This document shows, in pieces, positions 8,473 through 17,633 of a stretch of DNA of 64,000 nt. Position 1 is the first letter of the stretch, and every line of letters begins with the position of its first letter. A program made the position numbers and the translations under genes. This DNA is from JBBRVW01 sp038246545 (lineage in GTDB: Bacteria > Actinomycetota > Actinomycetes > JACCUZ01). The stretch spans positions 62,001 through 126,000 of the forward strand of contig JBBRVW010000002.1 in NCBI GenBank assembly GCA_038246545.1, in the 5' to 3' direction. The notes under the pieces were generated by a model. The model searched no databases, had not been told where the DNA came from, and saw nothing but the letters and a program-made list of their open reading frames with translations.

Positions 8473-9975
8473 TCAGCCGCTGGCGACGACGCTCACCACC
8501 CCGGCGCGCACGTCGTGCCGCTCCCAACGTCGCGCGCTGCGGACGAGGCGCGCGACAGCGAGGAGGACAAAGGGGACGGCCAGGTACAGCGGCCACTGCC
8601 AGGGCGCCACCTCGGCCAGGGCGGAGAACAGGATGGCCACCAAGGTCGTGGACAGCGCCAACCGGGCGGAGTACGCCGCCATCACGCCAGGAGGCGCCGG
8701 CGTGTCACGGGGCCCGCGCAGGTCCGCTCGGTAGGGATGGGACAGGGAGAGCTCCATGCACAGGGCGACGACCCGGACCATTGCGACCACCGCGGAGGCC
8801 ACGAGAGCGGTCAGCTGCGACCGTGTGGGGGCGTCACCGGCCCGGAGCAGAGCTGCCCCGAGCGTGAGGACGATGGCCACGAGGCAGGTCTCGGCGACCA
8901 CCTGGGCCTTGGACCAGTAGGCCAGCGACGGGCTGCGGGGGAGGGTCTCGAGCCAGATCGCCCCCGTGCCGTCGAGGCAGAACGCGTTGACGCCGAACAG
9001 GAGCCCCGCACCCGCGGAGACCAGGCCCGGTAGCAGGACCAGCGAGGTCCACTCGAGGCCCGCCACCGCCGCGACCCCGCCCGGCAGGATGCTCAGGACA
9101 AGCAGCCCCCGGCGTAGCGGACCGGAGCGCCACACGCTGGCGCGGTCGGTGGCCAGGACGACCTGCCGGTCGGAGCGTGGGTCCGCGCGGCGCCGCACCC
9201 TGGTCGAGGTGATCCGGGCGCTGAGGTCACCCGGCCGGCGCAGTGCCCAGTCGCAGGTCCACCGGGCTGCAGCGTCCGCAACAGCCGAGGCGGCGATCAG
9301 CACAGTCGTGACGAGGGCCCAGTGTCCAAAGCGCCCGTTTGACGGGCCGATCGCAGCGCTCACGACGGTGGTCGTGGGGGCGTTGTCGAGAACGTCGCCG
9401 ACCCGGTGGGCCAGGACCACGCCGAGGGCCGAGGCGACCCCGGCGGCAGCCACCGACCAGGTGGCGACCCTTCCGGTCCGGGAGGTCCGGATGCCGATGA
9501 CGCCCCAGGCCAGGGCCTGCCCCGCGACGGTGACCAGCCCGACATAGGCGAGGCAGGTCGCGATGCCGAGTGAGAGACCCCAGGACGGCCCGATGGTGTA
9601 CGCCGTCAGCCCAAGGAGCCCGACGAGCTGGGCGGTCCAGGCCAGGTTCAGAGGTGTGAGGGCGAGCGAGGCGACGTACTGGGTGCGGGTGGAGATGGGG
9701 TAGGCGACGAGCTGGTCGGTGGGGAAGAGCTCGTTCCCGCCGCCGGCCACCAGGGGGCCGACCAGCGCCAGGAGGGCGACGGAGAGGTACGCGGTCGGCG
9801 CGAGCAGGGTGATCTCGAAGCTCTTGTCGCGGTCGATGAGCAGCGCGGCGACGACGGCCCCGAGGCTGAGCAGTGGCACCACTGAGGCCAGGCCCAGGAA
9901 GCCGGTGCGGGCGCGTGGTGACCGCACCATCCGCCAGCGCAGGCCGACCAGGGCCGAGATCTGCGAGCTGCTCAC
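8473..9975 (-). CDS. ABC transporter permease, multi-span membrane protein
   Basis: A 500-residue, very hydrophobic protein with about ten to twelve predicted membrane segments (for example FLGLASVVPLLSLGAVVAAL and LSVALLALVGPLVAGGG). There is no hydrolase or ligand-binding motif. GTG at 9975 overlaps the stop of the ATPase gene (GTGA), so the two are a translationally coupled ABC exporter. Similar permeases without a clear substrate are common in actinobacteria; the segment GGNELFPTDQLVAYPISTRT is a feature of that group as I remember it. Substrate unknown. Confidence 0.75.
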   Translation of the reverse strand: MSSSQISALVGLRWRMVRSPRARTGFLGLASVVPLLSLGAVVAALLIDRDKSFEITLLAPTAYLSVALLALVGPLVAGGGNELFPTDQLVAYPISTRTQYVASLALTPLNLAWTAQLVGLLGLTAYTIGPSWGLSLGIATCLAYVGLVTVAGQALAWGVIGIRTSRTGRVATWSVAAAGVASALGVVLAHRVGDVLDNAPTTTVVSAAIGPSNGRFGHWALVTTVLIAASAVADAAARWTCDWALRRPGDLSARITSTRVRRRADPRSDRQVVLATDRASVWRSGPLRRGLLVLSILPGGVAAVAGLEWTSLVLLPGLVSAGAGLLFGVNAFCLDGTGAIWLETLPRSPSLAYWSKAQVVAETCLVAIVLTLGAALLRAGDAPTRSQLTALVASAVVAMVRVVALCMELSLSHPYRADLRGPRDTPAPPGVMAAYSARLALSTTLVAILFSALAEVAPWQWPLYLAVPFVLLAVARLVRSARRWERHDVRAGVVSVVASG

Positions 9976-10679
9976 GACAGCAGCGACCGGTAGCGCGCCG
10001 CGCCGACCGGCCCTGAGAGTTCGGCAACCGGAGCCGCGGCCACGACGGAGCCCTGACGCAGGACGACCGCCTCCTCGCAGGACTGCACGGCGAGGTCGAG
10101 GAGGTGCGTCGACACGAGCACGGCCGACCCCTGGAGCCGGTGCTCGCGGATGACCTCCATGGTGGCCTCGACGCCCAGCGGGTCGACGCCGTCGAAGGGT
10201 TCGTCGAGCAGCAGGACGGCCGGTTCGTGGAACGCGGCGAGCACCACGGACATGCGCCGGCCCATCCCGTGGCTGAAGCCGGCGGTGATCCGGTCCGTGA
10301 CGCCGCCCAGGTCGAACCGGTCGAGCAGGTCGGCTCCCCGCTGCTGCCACCCGTCCGGCAGGTGGCGGAGGGTGGCAGCCAGCTGGAGGTGCTCCCAGGG
10401 CGTGGCCCGGGGGATCAGGCCACCCACGTCCGGGCAGTAGCCGACCCGCGCCTTCGCGGCGGACGGGTCGCGGACGGCGTCGACACCCGCCACCACCACG
10501 GTCCCGCCGCTGGGTGGCAGCACACCCGCCAAGACCTTCAGGGTCGTCGACTTCCCGGCCCCGTTCCGCCCGACCAGGGCGACGGAGGCGCCGGCCGCAA
10601 GCGTGAGGTCGACATGGTCGACAGCGAGGACCGGGCCGAACTGCACGGTGAGGTCGCGCACCTCGACGACGGTCGACAT
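9972..10679 (-). CDS. ABC transporter ATP-binding protein
   Basis: A 235-residue ABC ATPase: Walker A GRNGAGKST at 37-45, a signature region FSHGMGRRMS (a variant of LSGGQ), Walker B AVLLLDEPFDGVD and the switch His in VLVSTHLLD. It is paired with the permease that overlaps its 3' end. The variant signature with HGMGRR is typical of the CcmA/NatA-like exporters rather than importers, and no binding protein is nearby. I used ATG at 10679; a GTG at 10694 would add five residues. Confidence 0.87.
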   Translation of the reverse strand: MSTVVEVRDLTVQFGPVLAVDHVDLTLAAGASVALVGRNGAGKSTTLKVLAGVLPPSGGTVVVAGVDAVRDPSAAKARVGYCPDVGGLIPRATPWEHLQLAATLRHLPDGWQQRGADLLDRFDLGGVTDRITAGFSHGMGRRMSVVLAAFHEPAVLLLDEPFDGVDPLGVEATMEVIREHRLQGSAVLVSTHLLDLAVQSCEEAVVLRQGSVVAAAPVAELSGPVGAARYRSLLS

Positions 10680-10773
10680 GGGTGCGATTGTCACCCAGCA
10701 GCCGCGTCCGCGCTGCCGAACCGGGCCGTGCCACCCGTCTCGCCCCCTGCGGAGACGCCTGGGGAGGCCCGCT

Positions 10774-12579
10774 CTACGAGTACAGCGCGTCGACCTCGGC
10801 CGCGTGCTCCTTCATGACGACGCCGCGCTTGAGCTTCATCGAGGGAGTCAGCGCGCCGCTCTCCTCGGTCCACTCGGTCGGCAGGATCGTGAACTTCTTG
10901 ATGGCCTCGGCCTTGGAGACCGCCTTGTTGGCGTCGTCGACCGCGAGCTGGATCTCGGCGATGACCTCGGGGTCCACCGCGGCATCGGCCAGCGACATCC
11001 CGCCCTTGCCGTGCTGCTCGAGCCAGGCGGGCAGCGCCTCCCCGTCCAGGGTGACCAGGCAGGCGATGTAGGGCTGGGCGTCGCCGACGACGATGCACTG
11101 GCTGACCAGACGGTGGGCGCGCAGCCGGTCCTCGAGCACCGCGGGGGCGACGTTCTTGCCGGCGGCGGTGACGATGAGCTCCTTCTTCCGGCCGGTGATG
11201 CGCAGGCAGCCGTCCTCGTCGAGCTCGCCGATGTCACCGGTCGAGAACCAGCCGTCGCGCAGGGCCTCGGCGGTGGCCGCCGCGTTGTTGAAGTATCCGG
11301 CGAAGACCTGGCCGCCCTTGAGCAGGACCTCGCCGTCGTCGGCGATCCGGATCGCAGCCCCGGGGATCGGGCGTCCGACGGTGCCGATCTTCACCATGCC
11401 GGGGGTGCACACCGTCGAGGCGGCGGTGGTCTCGGTCAGGCCGTAGCCCTCGAGGACCGTCAGCCCGATGCCGCGGAAGAAGTGGCCGAGCCGCGGGCCG
11501 AGGGGGGCGCCGCCGGAGACCGCCCAGCGCACCCTTCCGCCGAGCGCCGCCCGCAGCTTGCCGTAGACGAGATTGTCGAAGACGGCGTGCTTGGCCCGCA
11601 GGGCCAGGCCCGGACCGCCCTGGTCGAGCGACTCGCTGTAGGCGATCGCGGTGTCCGCGGCCGCACGGAAGATCTTGCCCTTGCCGGCGGCCTCGGCCTT
11701 CTGCTCCGAGGAGTTGTAGACCTTCTCGAAGACGCGGGGGACGGAGAGGATGAAGGTCGGCTTGAAGGTGGCCAGGTCCGGCAGCAGGTTCTTGATGTCG
11801 GCCGTGTGGCCGAGCTCGGCCCGGGCCATCACGACGCCGACCTCGATCATCCGGGCGAAGACGTGCGCCAGCGGGAGGAACAGCAGGGTCGAGGCGCCCT
11901 CGTCCTGGAACACGTTCGCCAGCGTGGCGTCGGAGTCCTTCGTGCTGATGAGGTTCGCGGCCTCGAACAGGAAGTTGCCGTGGGTCAGTTCGCAGCCCTT
12001 CGGCCGCCCGGTCGTCCCCGACGTGTAGATGATCGTCGCGAGGTCACCGGGAGCGGCGAGGATGCGACGCGCCTCCAGGTCAGCGTCGGTGACGTCACGG
12101 CCGGACGCGGTGAGGTCGTCGACCGCACCCGTCTCGATCGACCACACGTTGTCGAGATCGCCGAGCGTGCCGCGCACCTCGTCGACCACGGACTGGTGGT
12201 CGGGCGTCTCGACGAGGCACGCGAGGGCACCGGAGTCGCTGAGTATCCACTGGACCTGCTCGGCGGAGGACGTCTCGTAGATGGGGACGGTCACCGCACC
12301 GGCTGTCCAGATGGCGAAGTCGATCAGCGTCCACTCGTAGCGCGTCTTCGACATGAGTGCGACCCGGTCACCGGCCCCGATCCCGGCGGCCATCAGGCCC
12401 TTGGCGACCCCGTTGACCTGGGTGAGGAACTCGCTGCAGGTCACGTCGAGCCACCGGTCACCGGCGCGGCGCTTGAAGACGACCTTGTGCGGAGCCTGGA
12501 CTGCGTTGTCGACCACGATGTCGCTGAGGTTCCCCGTGGTTGCGGCCGGGGCCAGAACGGGGGAGGTGTACTCGTCCAC
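10774..12579 (-). CDS. Long-chain acyl-CoA synthetase (AMP-forming, FadD-type)
   Basis: A 601-residue adenylate-forming enzyme that would activate long-chain fatty acids to acyl-CoA. The AMP-binding P-loop TSGTTGRPKG is at 186-195, the A4/A5 region reads GYGLTETTA, and the C-terminal lid has GDIGELDEDGCLRITGRKKE. Length and spacing match FadD15-type ligases, which are often found near SRPBCC genes and glucokinase in actinobacteria, as here. ATG at 12579. The 57-bp gap upstream would hold its promoter, shared divergently with the gene at 12690. Confidence 0.92.
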   Translation of the reverse strand: MDEYTSPVLAPAATTGNLSDIVVDNAVQAPHKVVFKRRAGDRWLDVTCSEFLTQVNGVAKGLMAAGIGAGDRVALMSKTRYEWTLIDFAIWTAGAVTVPIYETSSAEQVQWILSDSGALACLVETPDHQSVVDEVRGTLGDLDNVWSIETGAVDDLTASGRDVTDADLEARRILAAPGDLATIIYTSGTTGRPKGCELTHGNFLFEAANLISTKDSDATLANVFQDEGASTLLFLPLAHVFARMIEVGVVMARAELGHTADIKNLLPDLATFKPTFILSVPRVFEKVYNSSEQKAEAAGKGKIFRAAADTAIAYSESLDQGGPGLALRAKHAVFDNLVYGKLRAALGGRVRWAVSGGAPLGPRLGHFFRGIGLTVLEGYGLTETTAASTVCTPGMVKIGTVGRPIPGAAIRIADDGEVLLKGGQVFAGYFNNAAATAEALRDGWFSTGDIGELDEDGCLRITGRKKELIVTAAGKNVAPAVLEDRLRAHRLVSQCIVVGDAQPYIACLVTLDGEALPAWLEQHGKGGMSLADAAVDPEVIAEIQLAVDDANKAVSKAEAIKKFTILPTEWTEESGALTPSMKLKRGVVMKEHAAEVDALYS

Positions 12580-12689
12580 GGTCGGTGCGCTCCTCGTGTC
12601 GTCCCGGTGTTCTCCAGGAAACTTTGCCGTGACCTTACTTGCCGGTAGCCCGGGCGTCAGCCCCTCGCGGGACCCGGCATCCTGTGGTC

Positions 12690-13052
12690 GTGCCCGACCT
12701 GGACATCGCCGACGACACCTTCGTGGCCCGCCCGCCGGAGGAGGTGGCCGTCGTGGTGGCCGACCCGCGGGCCTGGACGGGCTGGTGGCCGGACCTCCGG
12801 CTCGAGGTCACGAGGGACCGCGGGCCGAAGGGCGTCCAGTGGGCGGTGCGCGGCGCCCTGACCGGCAGCATGGAGATCTGGCTCGAGCCGGTACGGGGGG
12901 GCACGGTCCTGCACTGGTACCTGCGGGCCGACCCGACGTCCCCGCCGGCGGCCCGGGTCGCGGCGCGACGCCGCGACCGGCGGGTCCGGGCCTGGAAGGC
13001 CGCGGCCTTTGCGCTCAAGGACGGGCTGGAGGGGGCCGAAAGGGTGACGTGA
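12690..13052 (+). CDS. SRPBCC (START-like) family protein
   Basis: A 120-residue protein from GTG at 12690 with a START/polyketide-cyclase-like pattern: VARPPEEVAVVVADPRAWTGWWPDL early, then alternating strands and a long C-terminal helix (ARRRDRRVRAWKAAAFALKDGL). Such proteins bind hydrophobic ligands in a helix-grip fold; no catalytic residue can be named. It overlaps the next gene by four bases (GTGA) and starts a five-gene plus-strand series ending in glucokinase. An in-frame ATG at 12639 would add 17 residues of low-complexity sequence, so I prefer the GTG. Confidence 0.6.
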   Translation: MPDLDIADDTFVARPPEEVAVVVADPRAWTGWWPDLRLEVTRDRGPKGVQWAVRGALTGSMEIWLEPVRGGTVLHWYLRADPTSPPAARVAARRRDRRVRAWKAAAFALKDGLEGAERVT

Positions 13053-13528
13053 GCATCTCGACCGCGCAGTCCGTGCGCTGCCCGCGCTGCTCGGCGACGC
13101 TGCGCGCCGGCACCGAGTGGTGCTCGCAGTGCTTCGCCGACCTCCGCCCGCCCGCAGAGCGCGACGCCCCGGCCGCGGCTGTGGAGGCCGTGGATCCTGC
13201 GGAGATCTCTCTCGACACCGCCCTGCCGGCGTCGCCGGCGGTCGACGTGCCGTCCGATCCCGTCGCCGCACTGTCCGGGGGCAGGCACGGCAAGCACGCC
13301 CGCAGCGCGGAGCTCGGCGCCGTTACGGCACCGGCCCCCGACGAGGTGGACCGGCTGGCCGCCCAGCTGGTAGCCCAGCTGGCGGCCACCGAGGGTGGCA
13401 ACCCGCTGGGCTCCGTGTCCGGCCTGGTCGACACCGCCGGGAAGCGGGTCGGGCTGATGGTCGGCGGCGGCCTGGCCGCGATGCTGCTGATCTTCGCGGT
13501 GATGTTCCTGGTCGGCGCGCTCCTCTGA
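13049..13528 (+). CDS. Zinc-ribbon membrane protein, unknown function
   Basis: A 159-residue protein. Residues 10-30 hold two CxxC knuckles (CPRC and CSQC, separated by a short loop), a zinc-ribbon pattern. An acidic, Pro/Ala-rich middle follows, and the C-terminus is one membrane helix (LMVGGGLAAMLLIFAVMFLV). GTG at 13049 overlaps the preceding stop. Such proteins sit beside SRPBCC genes in many actinobacteria; no reaction can be assigned. It may be a tail-anchored adaptor, with the ribbon in the cytoplasm. Confidence 0.65.
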   Translation: MSISTAQSVRCPRCSATLRAGTEWCSQCFADLRPPAERDAPAAAVEAVDPAEISLDTALPASPAVDVPSDPVAALSGGRHGKHARSAELGAVTAPAPDEVDRLAAQLVAQLAATEGGNPLGSVSGLVDTAGKRVGLMVGGGLAAMLLIFAVMFLVGALL

Positions 13529-13561
13529 GGGCGCGCTCGGCCCTCCAGTAGCCTCTGCCGC

Positions 13562-13999
13562 ATGGCGGAGCGCACCGAGTCCAGCATCAGCGTCGACGCC
13601 GCCCCCGCGGCGGTCATGGACGTCATCGCCGACTTCGAGGCGTATCCCGAGTGGACCGGTGCGGTGAAGCAGGTCGAGGTGCGCTCGACCGCGTCCAACG
13701 GTCGCGCCAAGGAGGTCTGGTTCCAGCTCGACGCCGGCGCGATCAAGGACTCGTACACCCTGGCGTACACCTGGAAGGGCCAGCAGGAGGTGCGCTGGAG
13801 CCTGGTCGAGGCCGAGCAGATCATGAAGACCATGGACGGCGCCTACCTGCTCGCCGACAACGGCGACGGCTCGACGACGGTGACCTACCAGCTGGTGGTC
13901 GACGTGAAGATCCCGATGCTGGGGATGATCAAGCGCAAGGCCGAGAAGGTCATCATCGACACCGCTCTCAAGGAGCTCAAGAAGCGGGTCGAGGGCTGA
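13562..13999 (+). CDS. SRPBCC family protein (RatA/cyclase-like)
   Basis: A 145-residue START-like protein with the family beginning IAVDAAPAAVMDVIADFEAYPEW pattern (here SSISVDAAPAAVMDVIADFE), a central TYTLAYTWKGQQEVRW-like strand region and a C-terminal amphipathic helix (ALKELKKRVEG). The RatA/COQ10 class binds lipids or quinones, but similar actinobacterial copies have no established role. It is 33 bp after the zinc-ribbon gene and overlaps the next gene by one base (TGATG), so it is in the same transcription unit. Confidence 0.75.
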   Translation: MAERTESSISVDAAPAAVMDVIADFEAYPEWTGAVKQVEVRSTASNGRAKEVWFQLDAGAIKDSYTLAYTWKGQQEVRWSLVEAEQIMKTMDGAYLLADNGDGSTTVTYQLVVDVKIPMLGMIKRKAEKVIIDTALKELKKRVEG

Positions 14000-14313
14000 T
14001 GACCGAGAACGCCCGGTCCGACGACCGGACACCGCCGCACGGCTCGATGGCCGAGGAGGCCGCGAAGCTCGTCGACGTCGCGCACCTGTGGCTGGCCGCG
14101 CAGTCGCACACGTCCTCCCGCACCGGCCCGGACGACGTGTGGGCCGCAGCCACCGCCGACAGCGCACCACCCCCCGAGTGCCAGGGCTGCCCCTACTGCC
14201 GGGTGCGGCGGGCGCTGTCCGACGTCAGCCCCGAGGTCTACGAGCACCTGGCCGATGCCGTGTCCTCGCTGGGGGCCGCCCTCCGCGCCCTGGACACCAG
14301 CCGCCGTCGATGA
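13999..14313 (+). CDS. Small conserved actinobacterial protein with Cys triad (DUF5304-like)
   Basis: A 104-residue protein from ATG at 13999, overlapping the previous stop by one base and the glucokinase start by ATGA. It has an amphipathic N-terminal helix (MAEEAAKLVDVAHLWLAAQ), an acidic linker and a CQGCPYCRVRRAL motif (C-x2-C-x2-C) that could bind a metal, followed by two helices. In my memory, streptomycete glucokinase genes are preceded by a similar small protein; I cannot confirm the family from here. Function unknown. Confidence 0.6.
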   Translation: MTENARSDDRTPPHGSMAEEAAKLVDVAHLWLAAQSHTSSRTGPDDVWAAATADSAPPPECQGCPYCRVRRALSDVSPEVYEHLADAVSSLGAALRALDTSRRR

Positions 14314-15257
14314 CCCTGACGATCGGCGTCGACGTCGGCGGCACCAAGGTGGCGGGCGGCGTCGTCGACGAGGAGGGCACGATCCTCGCCCAGCACCGGG
14401 TGCACACCCCGGCCCGAGACGCCGAGGCGACGACGGCGGCGATCACGTCGGTGATCGAGACGCTTCGGGCCGAGCACGAGGTCGACGGGGTGGGCATCGG
14501 CATCGCCGGCTTCGTCGACGCGGCACGCTCCATCGTTTACTTCGCGCCGAACCTGCTGGGCTGGCGCAACGGCCCGCTCCGCCAGGAGGTCGAGCAGCGC
14601 ATCGGCCTGCCGGTGGTGGTGGAGAACGACGCGAACGCCGCCGCCTGGGGCGAAGCGCGTTTCGGGGCCGGCCGCGAGGAGCGCTTCATCGTCTGCGTCA
14701 CCGTGGGGACGGGCGTCGGCGGTGGCATCGTCGTCGACCGGCAGCTCTACCGCGGCGGCTACGGCGTCGGTGCTGAGATCGGCCACATCCAGATGGTCGA
14801 GAACGGCCGCCAGTGCGGCTGCGGGCAGCGCGGCTGCTGGGAGCAGTACGCAAGCGGCGGCGCCCTGGTGCGCGACGCGCGCGAACGCGCCGCCGAGTCG
14901 CGCACCGACGCCGAGATCCTCCTCGGGCTGGGCGACGGGACGCCCGAAGGCATCGCGGGGGAGCACGTCACGGAGGCAGCGCAGCTGGGCGACCCGGTCG
15001 CCAAGGCGGCCTTCGAGGCGCTGGGGCACTGGCTCGGGCAGGGGCTGGCCGACCTTGCCGCCGTGCTCGACCCGGAGTGCTTCGTGCTCGGTGGCGGTGT
15101 CTCGGAGGCCGGCGACCTCGTGCTGGCCCCGACCAGGGCAGCCTTCGAGGACCTCCTGACAGGTCGTGGCCGGCGCCCGACCGCGCGGGTGCTGTCGGCC
15201 CAGCTCGGCAACGACGCCGGCCTCGTCGGCGCCGCGGACCTGGCCCGCTACCGCTGA
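14310..15257 (+). CDS. glk: ROK-family glucokinase
   Basis: A 315-residue ROK kinase: phosphate-1 motif IGVDVGGTKVAGG, catalytic region VVVENDANAAAWGEARFG with the catalytic Asp, then GTGVGGGIV, and the zinc site CGCGQRGCWEQYASG, which is diagnostic of ROK glucokinases. It phosphorylates glucose to glucose-6-phosphate; in actinobacteria this enzyme also acts in carbon-catabolite control. It is the last of five overlapping plus-strand genes; the stop is 7 bp from the convergent TadG-like gene. Confidence 0.92.
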   Translation: MTLTIGVDVGGTKVAGGVVDEEGTILAQHRVHTPARDAEATTAAITSVIETLRAEHEVDGVGIGIAGFVDAARSIVYFAPNLLGWRNGPLRQEVEQRIGLPVVVENDANAAAWGEARFGAGREERFIVCVTVGTGVGGGIVVDRQLYRGGYGVGAEIGHIQMVENGRQCGCGQRGCWEQYASGGALVRDARERAAESRTDAEILLGLGDGTPEGIAGEHVTEAAQLGDPVAKAAFEALGHWLGQGLADLAAVLDPECFVLGGGVSEAGDLVLAPTRAAFEDLLTGRGRRPTARVLSAQLGNDAGLVGAADLARYR

Positions 15258-15264
15258 CCGACGG

Positions 15265-17067
15265 TCAGCGGATCAGGGCTGCTCCCGAAGAGGGGCGGGA
15301 CACCGAGGCGTCCGGGTCGGCGGTCATGACCAGGGTTCCCTGACCCTTGACCTCGAGCGTTCTCGTCCAGAACTGCGCATTAGTCTGCTGAGACCCGCCC
15401 TGGCCGTCGAAGACCGACGCCGCGTTGGGCGTGAAGAGGACACCGCGCAGGACGAGGGTGCTCTGACCACCCAGGCTGTGCAGTGACGTCCCTTCGCTCC
15501 ACAGAACGAGCTTGTGGAACGCCCTGTACTGACAGGCCACGTCACTGCCGCACGAGGTGGCTGCCGGAGTCGTCCAGAAGAGCGTGCCGCTACCTCCCCC
15601 CAGGTCTGTCCAGCCGTTGGCGAGGTAGGTGAACGTCTGGGGCAGGAACAGCTGCGCCTGAGACGTCTTGTAGAGCCGCCCGGACCGCGAGTACAACACC
15701 GCATCAGCTGTGGGCGGCGGAGAGGTCGTTGCGGGGGTATTGCCCGCCGCTGCCACGACAGACGGACACGAGCCCGCGGTCACATTGATCACGAAGCAGG
15801 CCGAGCTGGATCCCAGCTCGATGCCGCCGCGGGTCACGACGGTGCCCCCCTGGAAGATGACCGTCGTCGAGACCGAGAGAGTGGCGCAGTCGACGTACCA
15901 CTTTCCGGGCGGGATGACGGCCGTCGGTGTCGACGCCCCTCCTGAGCAGACGAAGTTCGGATAGGCAGCGTTGGGCAGGGTCGTGAAGCCGGGTGGTGCC
16001 CCCGCTCCGCCGTAGAGGGTGCGGAGGTCGTTGATGTACGGGCCACCGCCGTCGGTGCAGGTCGCTGTGCAGTTGAAGACGTCGGTGACCGGCCGTGGGC
16101 CGTAACGGTCGGGGAGGACGGTAGGGGTCGGGCTGAGGTTTGCGGGATTGACGTATGCCTTGGCCGGATTTCCCCGGGGCGACGCGTTCATCGCGAAATC
16201 CTGGATGAGGCCCGTCCCGGTCCCGCCTGGCCCGTTCGCGTGGATGAAGTTGTTGCCGTTCGCCGATGGCGAGATCACGGCGGTGTTCGCTCCGTTACAG
16301 CTGTTGCCCGAGGCCGTGCCGGACGACTCGACGGCGATGATCCCCTTGCGGGACCCGGCGCCGTTGACGTCGATCGATCCCTGGCCGGACGTCGTGAGCG
16401 CAGAGCATTCCGACTGCTCCAAGATGTTCAGCGAGGCGAGCACCTGGCTCGTGCCGCCGGTGACGATGCTGCGCGCCACGCTCGCGGCACGGGTGCTGGC
16501 GGATCCGCCGCCGAATGCAGAGGCGAACCGCAGCGGCTGCTTCTGGAAGACCTCGACGGCGATCCGACCACACGGTTCCGTGCCGTCGACGGTGGGATTC
16601 AGCGACTGGGCACGCCGCGCTGGTGCCTGGTCGGGTTGAGTCAAGAGTGTGGACGTGTCCGGCACCGGCCAGGTGATGCGTACCGTCCACTCCGAACCTG
16701 CGTAGGTGGCGACGAGTGGGCTGGTCGCAGAGGTGCATGGCGAGGCTGCGAGGCCGGCAGGTGTGGGATAGCCCGCGCTCACGCAGGACGAGCTGCCGTC
16801 GGGAAGACCCGGCAGTCCTTGGCGGAGGTAGAGCCAGGCGGCCCGGCAGGCACCCAGCGGGTCGCTCGCGGCGGGGTCGACAGCGTTGAGATGCGATGCC
16901 GCCGCGACCGAGGCGCTGTCGGCAGCCGACCTGGTGCTGGCCCGAGCCTCGCGCATCACCCCGAGGTCGACGACGAGAGCGCAAACGGCGAAGAACACGA
17001 TCACGAAGAGCGCGTAGAGGATGGCATAGACGCCGTCGTCCCGTTGGTCACGCATGATGCTTCTCAT
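15265..17067 (-). CDS. TadG-like Flp pilus-associated protein, copy A
   Basis: A 600-residue protein. Near the N-terminus is the TadG pseudopilin-like helix (VYAILYALFVIVFFAVCALVVDLGVMREARA) followed by a helix rich in Ala/Ser (STRSAADSASVAAASHL). The rest is a large secreted Ser/Thr/Gly/Asn-rich part with scattered Cys, including FCNCTATCTDGG-like pairs and repeated PSPT/PTAV stretches; it does not have a VWA metal site. ATG at 17067 overlaps the upstream TadE stop (ATGA). TadG-type proteins form part of the Tad envelope complex; the role of the long C-terminal region is not known. It forms a pair with the gene at 17064-17633. Confidence 0.75.
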   Translation of the reverse strand: MRSIMRDQRDDGVYAILYALFVIVFFAVCALVVDLGVMREARASTRSAADSASVAAASHLNAVDPAASDPLGACRAAWLYLRQGLPGLPDGSSSCVSAGYPTPAGLAASPCTSATSPLVATYAGSEWTVRITWPVPDTSTLLTQPDQAPARRAQSLNPTVDGTEPCGRIAVEVFQKQPLRFASAFGGGSASTRAASVARSIVTGGTSQVLASLNILEQSECSALTTSGQGSIDVNGAGSRKGIIAVESSGTASGNSCNGANTAVISPSANGNNFIHANGPGGTGTGLIQDFAMNASPRGNPAKAYVNPANLSPTPTVLPDRYGPRPVTDVFNCTATCTDGGGPYINDLRTLYGGAGAPPGFTTLPNAAYPNFVCSGGASTPTAVIPPGKWYVDCATLSVSTTVIFQGGTVVTRGGIELGSSSACFVINVTAGSCPSVVAAAGNTPATTSPPPTADAVLYSRSGRLYKTSQAQLFLPQTFTYLANGWTDLGGGSGTLFWTTPAATSCGSDVACQYRAFHKLVLWSEGTSLHSLGGQSTLVLRGVLFTPNAASVFDGQGGSQQTNAQFWTRTLEVKGQGTLVMTADPDASVSRPSSGAALIR

Positions 17068-17633
17068 GTCCCGAGGCGGGGTTCGAACCTGCTGGTGTTC
17101 GCCCCGGAGACCCCGAGGTTCCCCGACCCGAAGACCCAGCTGAGGAGGGCGCGTCGCTCGACCTTCACCTCGACGCGGTTGTCCGGGAGGGTGGAAGCCG
17201 TGCAACTGCTGGAGGCCGTGTCCAAGGTGCCCCAGGTCTTCATCACGGTCGCTGGCGCGGCGGCCGGCCCGACCTGGTTGACGAACCGGACACAGATGAA
17301 GTAGTCCGACGCAGGCGTGCCGGACAGATCGATGCCGGCGTTCTCGGCGGCTGACTGTCCCATCGTGTCGAGCCATGTCGTCATCGGCGTCGTGGGTGGG
17401 TAGGTGGCCGCGAAGCGTGAGGTCTCGCGGGCGGCCTGGGTGACGGAGATCCACTTCTCGAAGGCGAACCCGAAGGTGATCATCCCCAGGCACAGCATGA
17501 TGAACAGCGGGAACAGGAGCGCGAACTCGACAGCGGACGCGCCGGATTCCGGGTGACGTGACAGGGAGCCCGACCGCGGCCGAGGTGCCGCCATGTCCGG
17601 AAGGTCGAGGAATCGGAAGGGCTGACCATTCAC
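17064..17633 (-). CDS. TadE-like pseudopilin, copy A
   Basis: A 189-residue TadE-type protein. After a basic N-tail comes the TadE motif ASAVEFALLFPLFIMLCLG, with the glutamate at the +5 position of the pseudopilin helix, and a long extracellular part ending in SFEPR. TadE proteins are processed by the TadV peptidase and act in Flp pilus assembly. Two starts are possible: ATG at 17633 (used) or ATG at 17594, which would remove 13 residues. It shares a 165-bp divergent gap with copy B. Confidence 0.8.
   Translation of the reverse strand: MNGQPFRFLDLPDMAAPRPRSGSLSRHPESGASAVEFALLFPLFIMLCLGMITFGFAFEKWISVTQAARETSRFAATYPPTTPMTTWLDTMGQSAAENAGIDLSGTPASDYFICVRFVNQVGPAAAPATVMKTWGTLDTASSSCTASTLPDNRVEVKVERRALLSWVFGSGNLGVSGANTSRFEPRLGT

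Noticed and set aside
10603..12648. Long plus-strand open frame antisense to the acyl-CoA synthetase
   Set aside because: High-GC DNA gives long antisense frames; it has low-complexity composition and no family motif, while the minus-strand protein is a complete FadD.
10774..15257. The fatty acid ligase, SRPBCC and glucokinase block considered as a novel operon
   Set aside because: It looks like a common actinobacterial neighbourhood, and the fadD gene is on the other strand.
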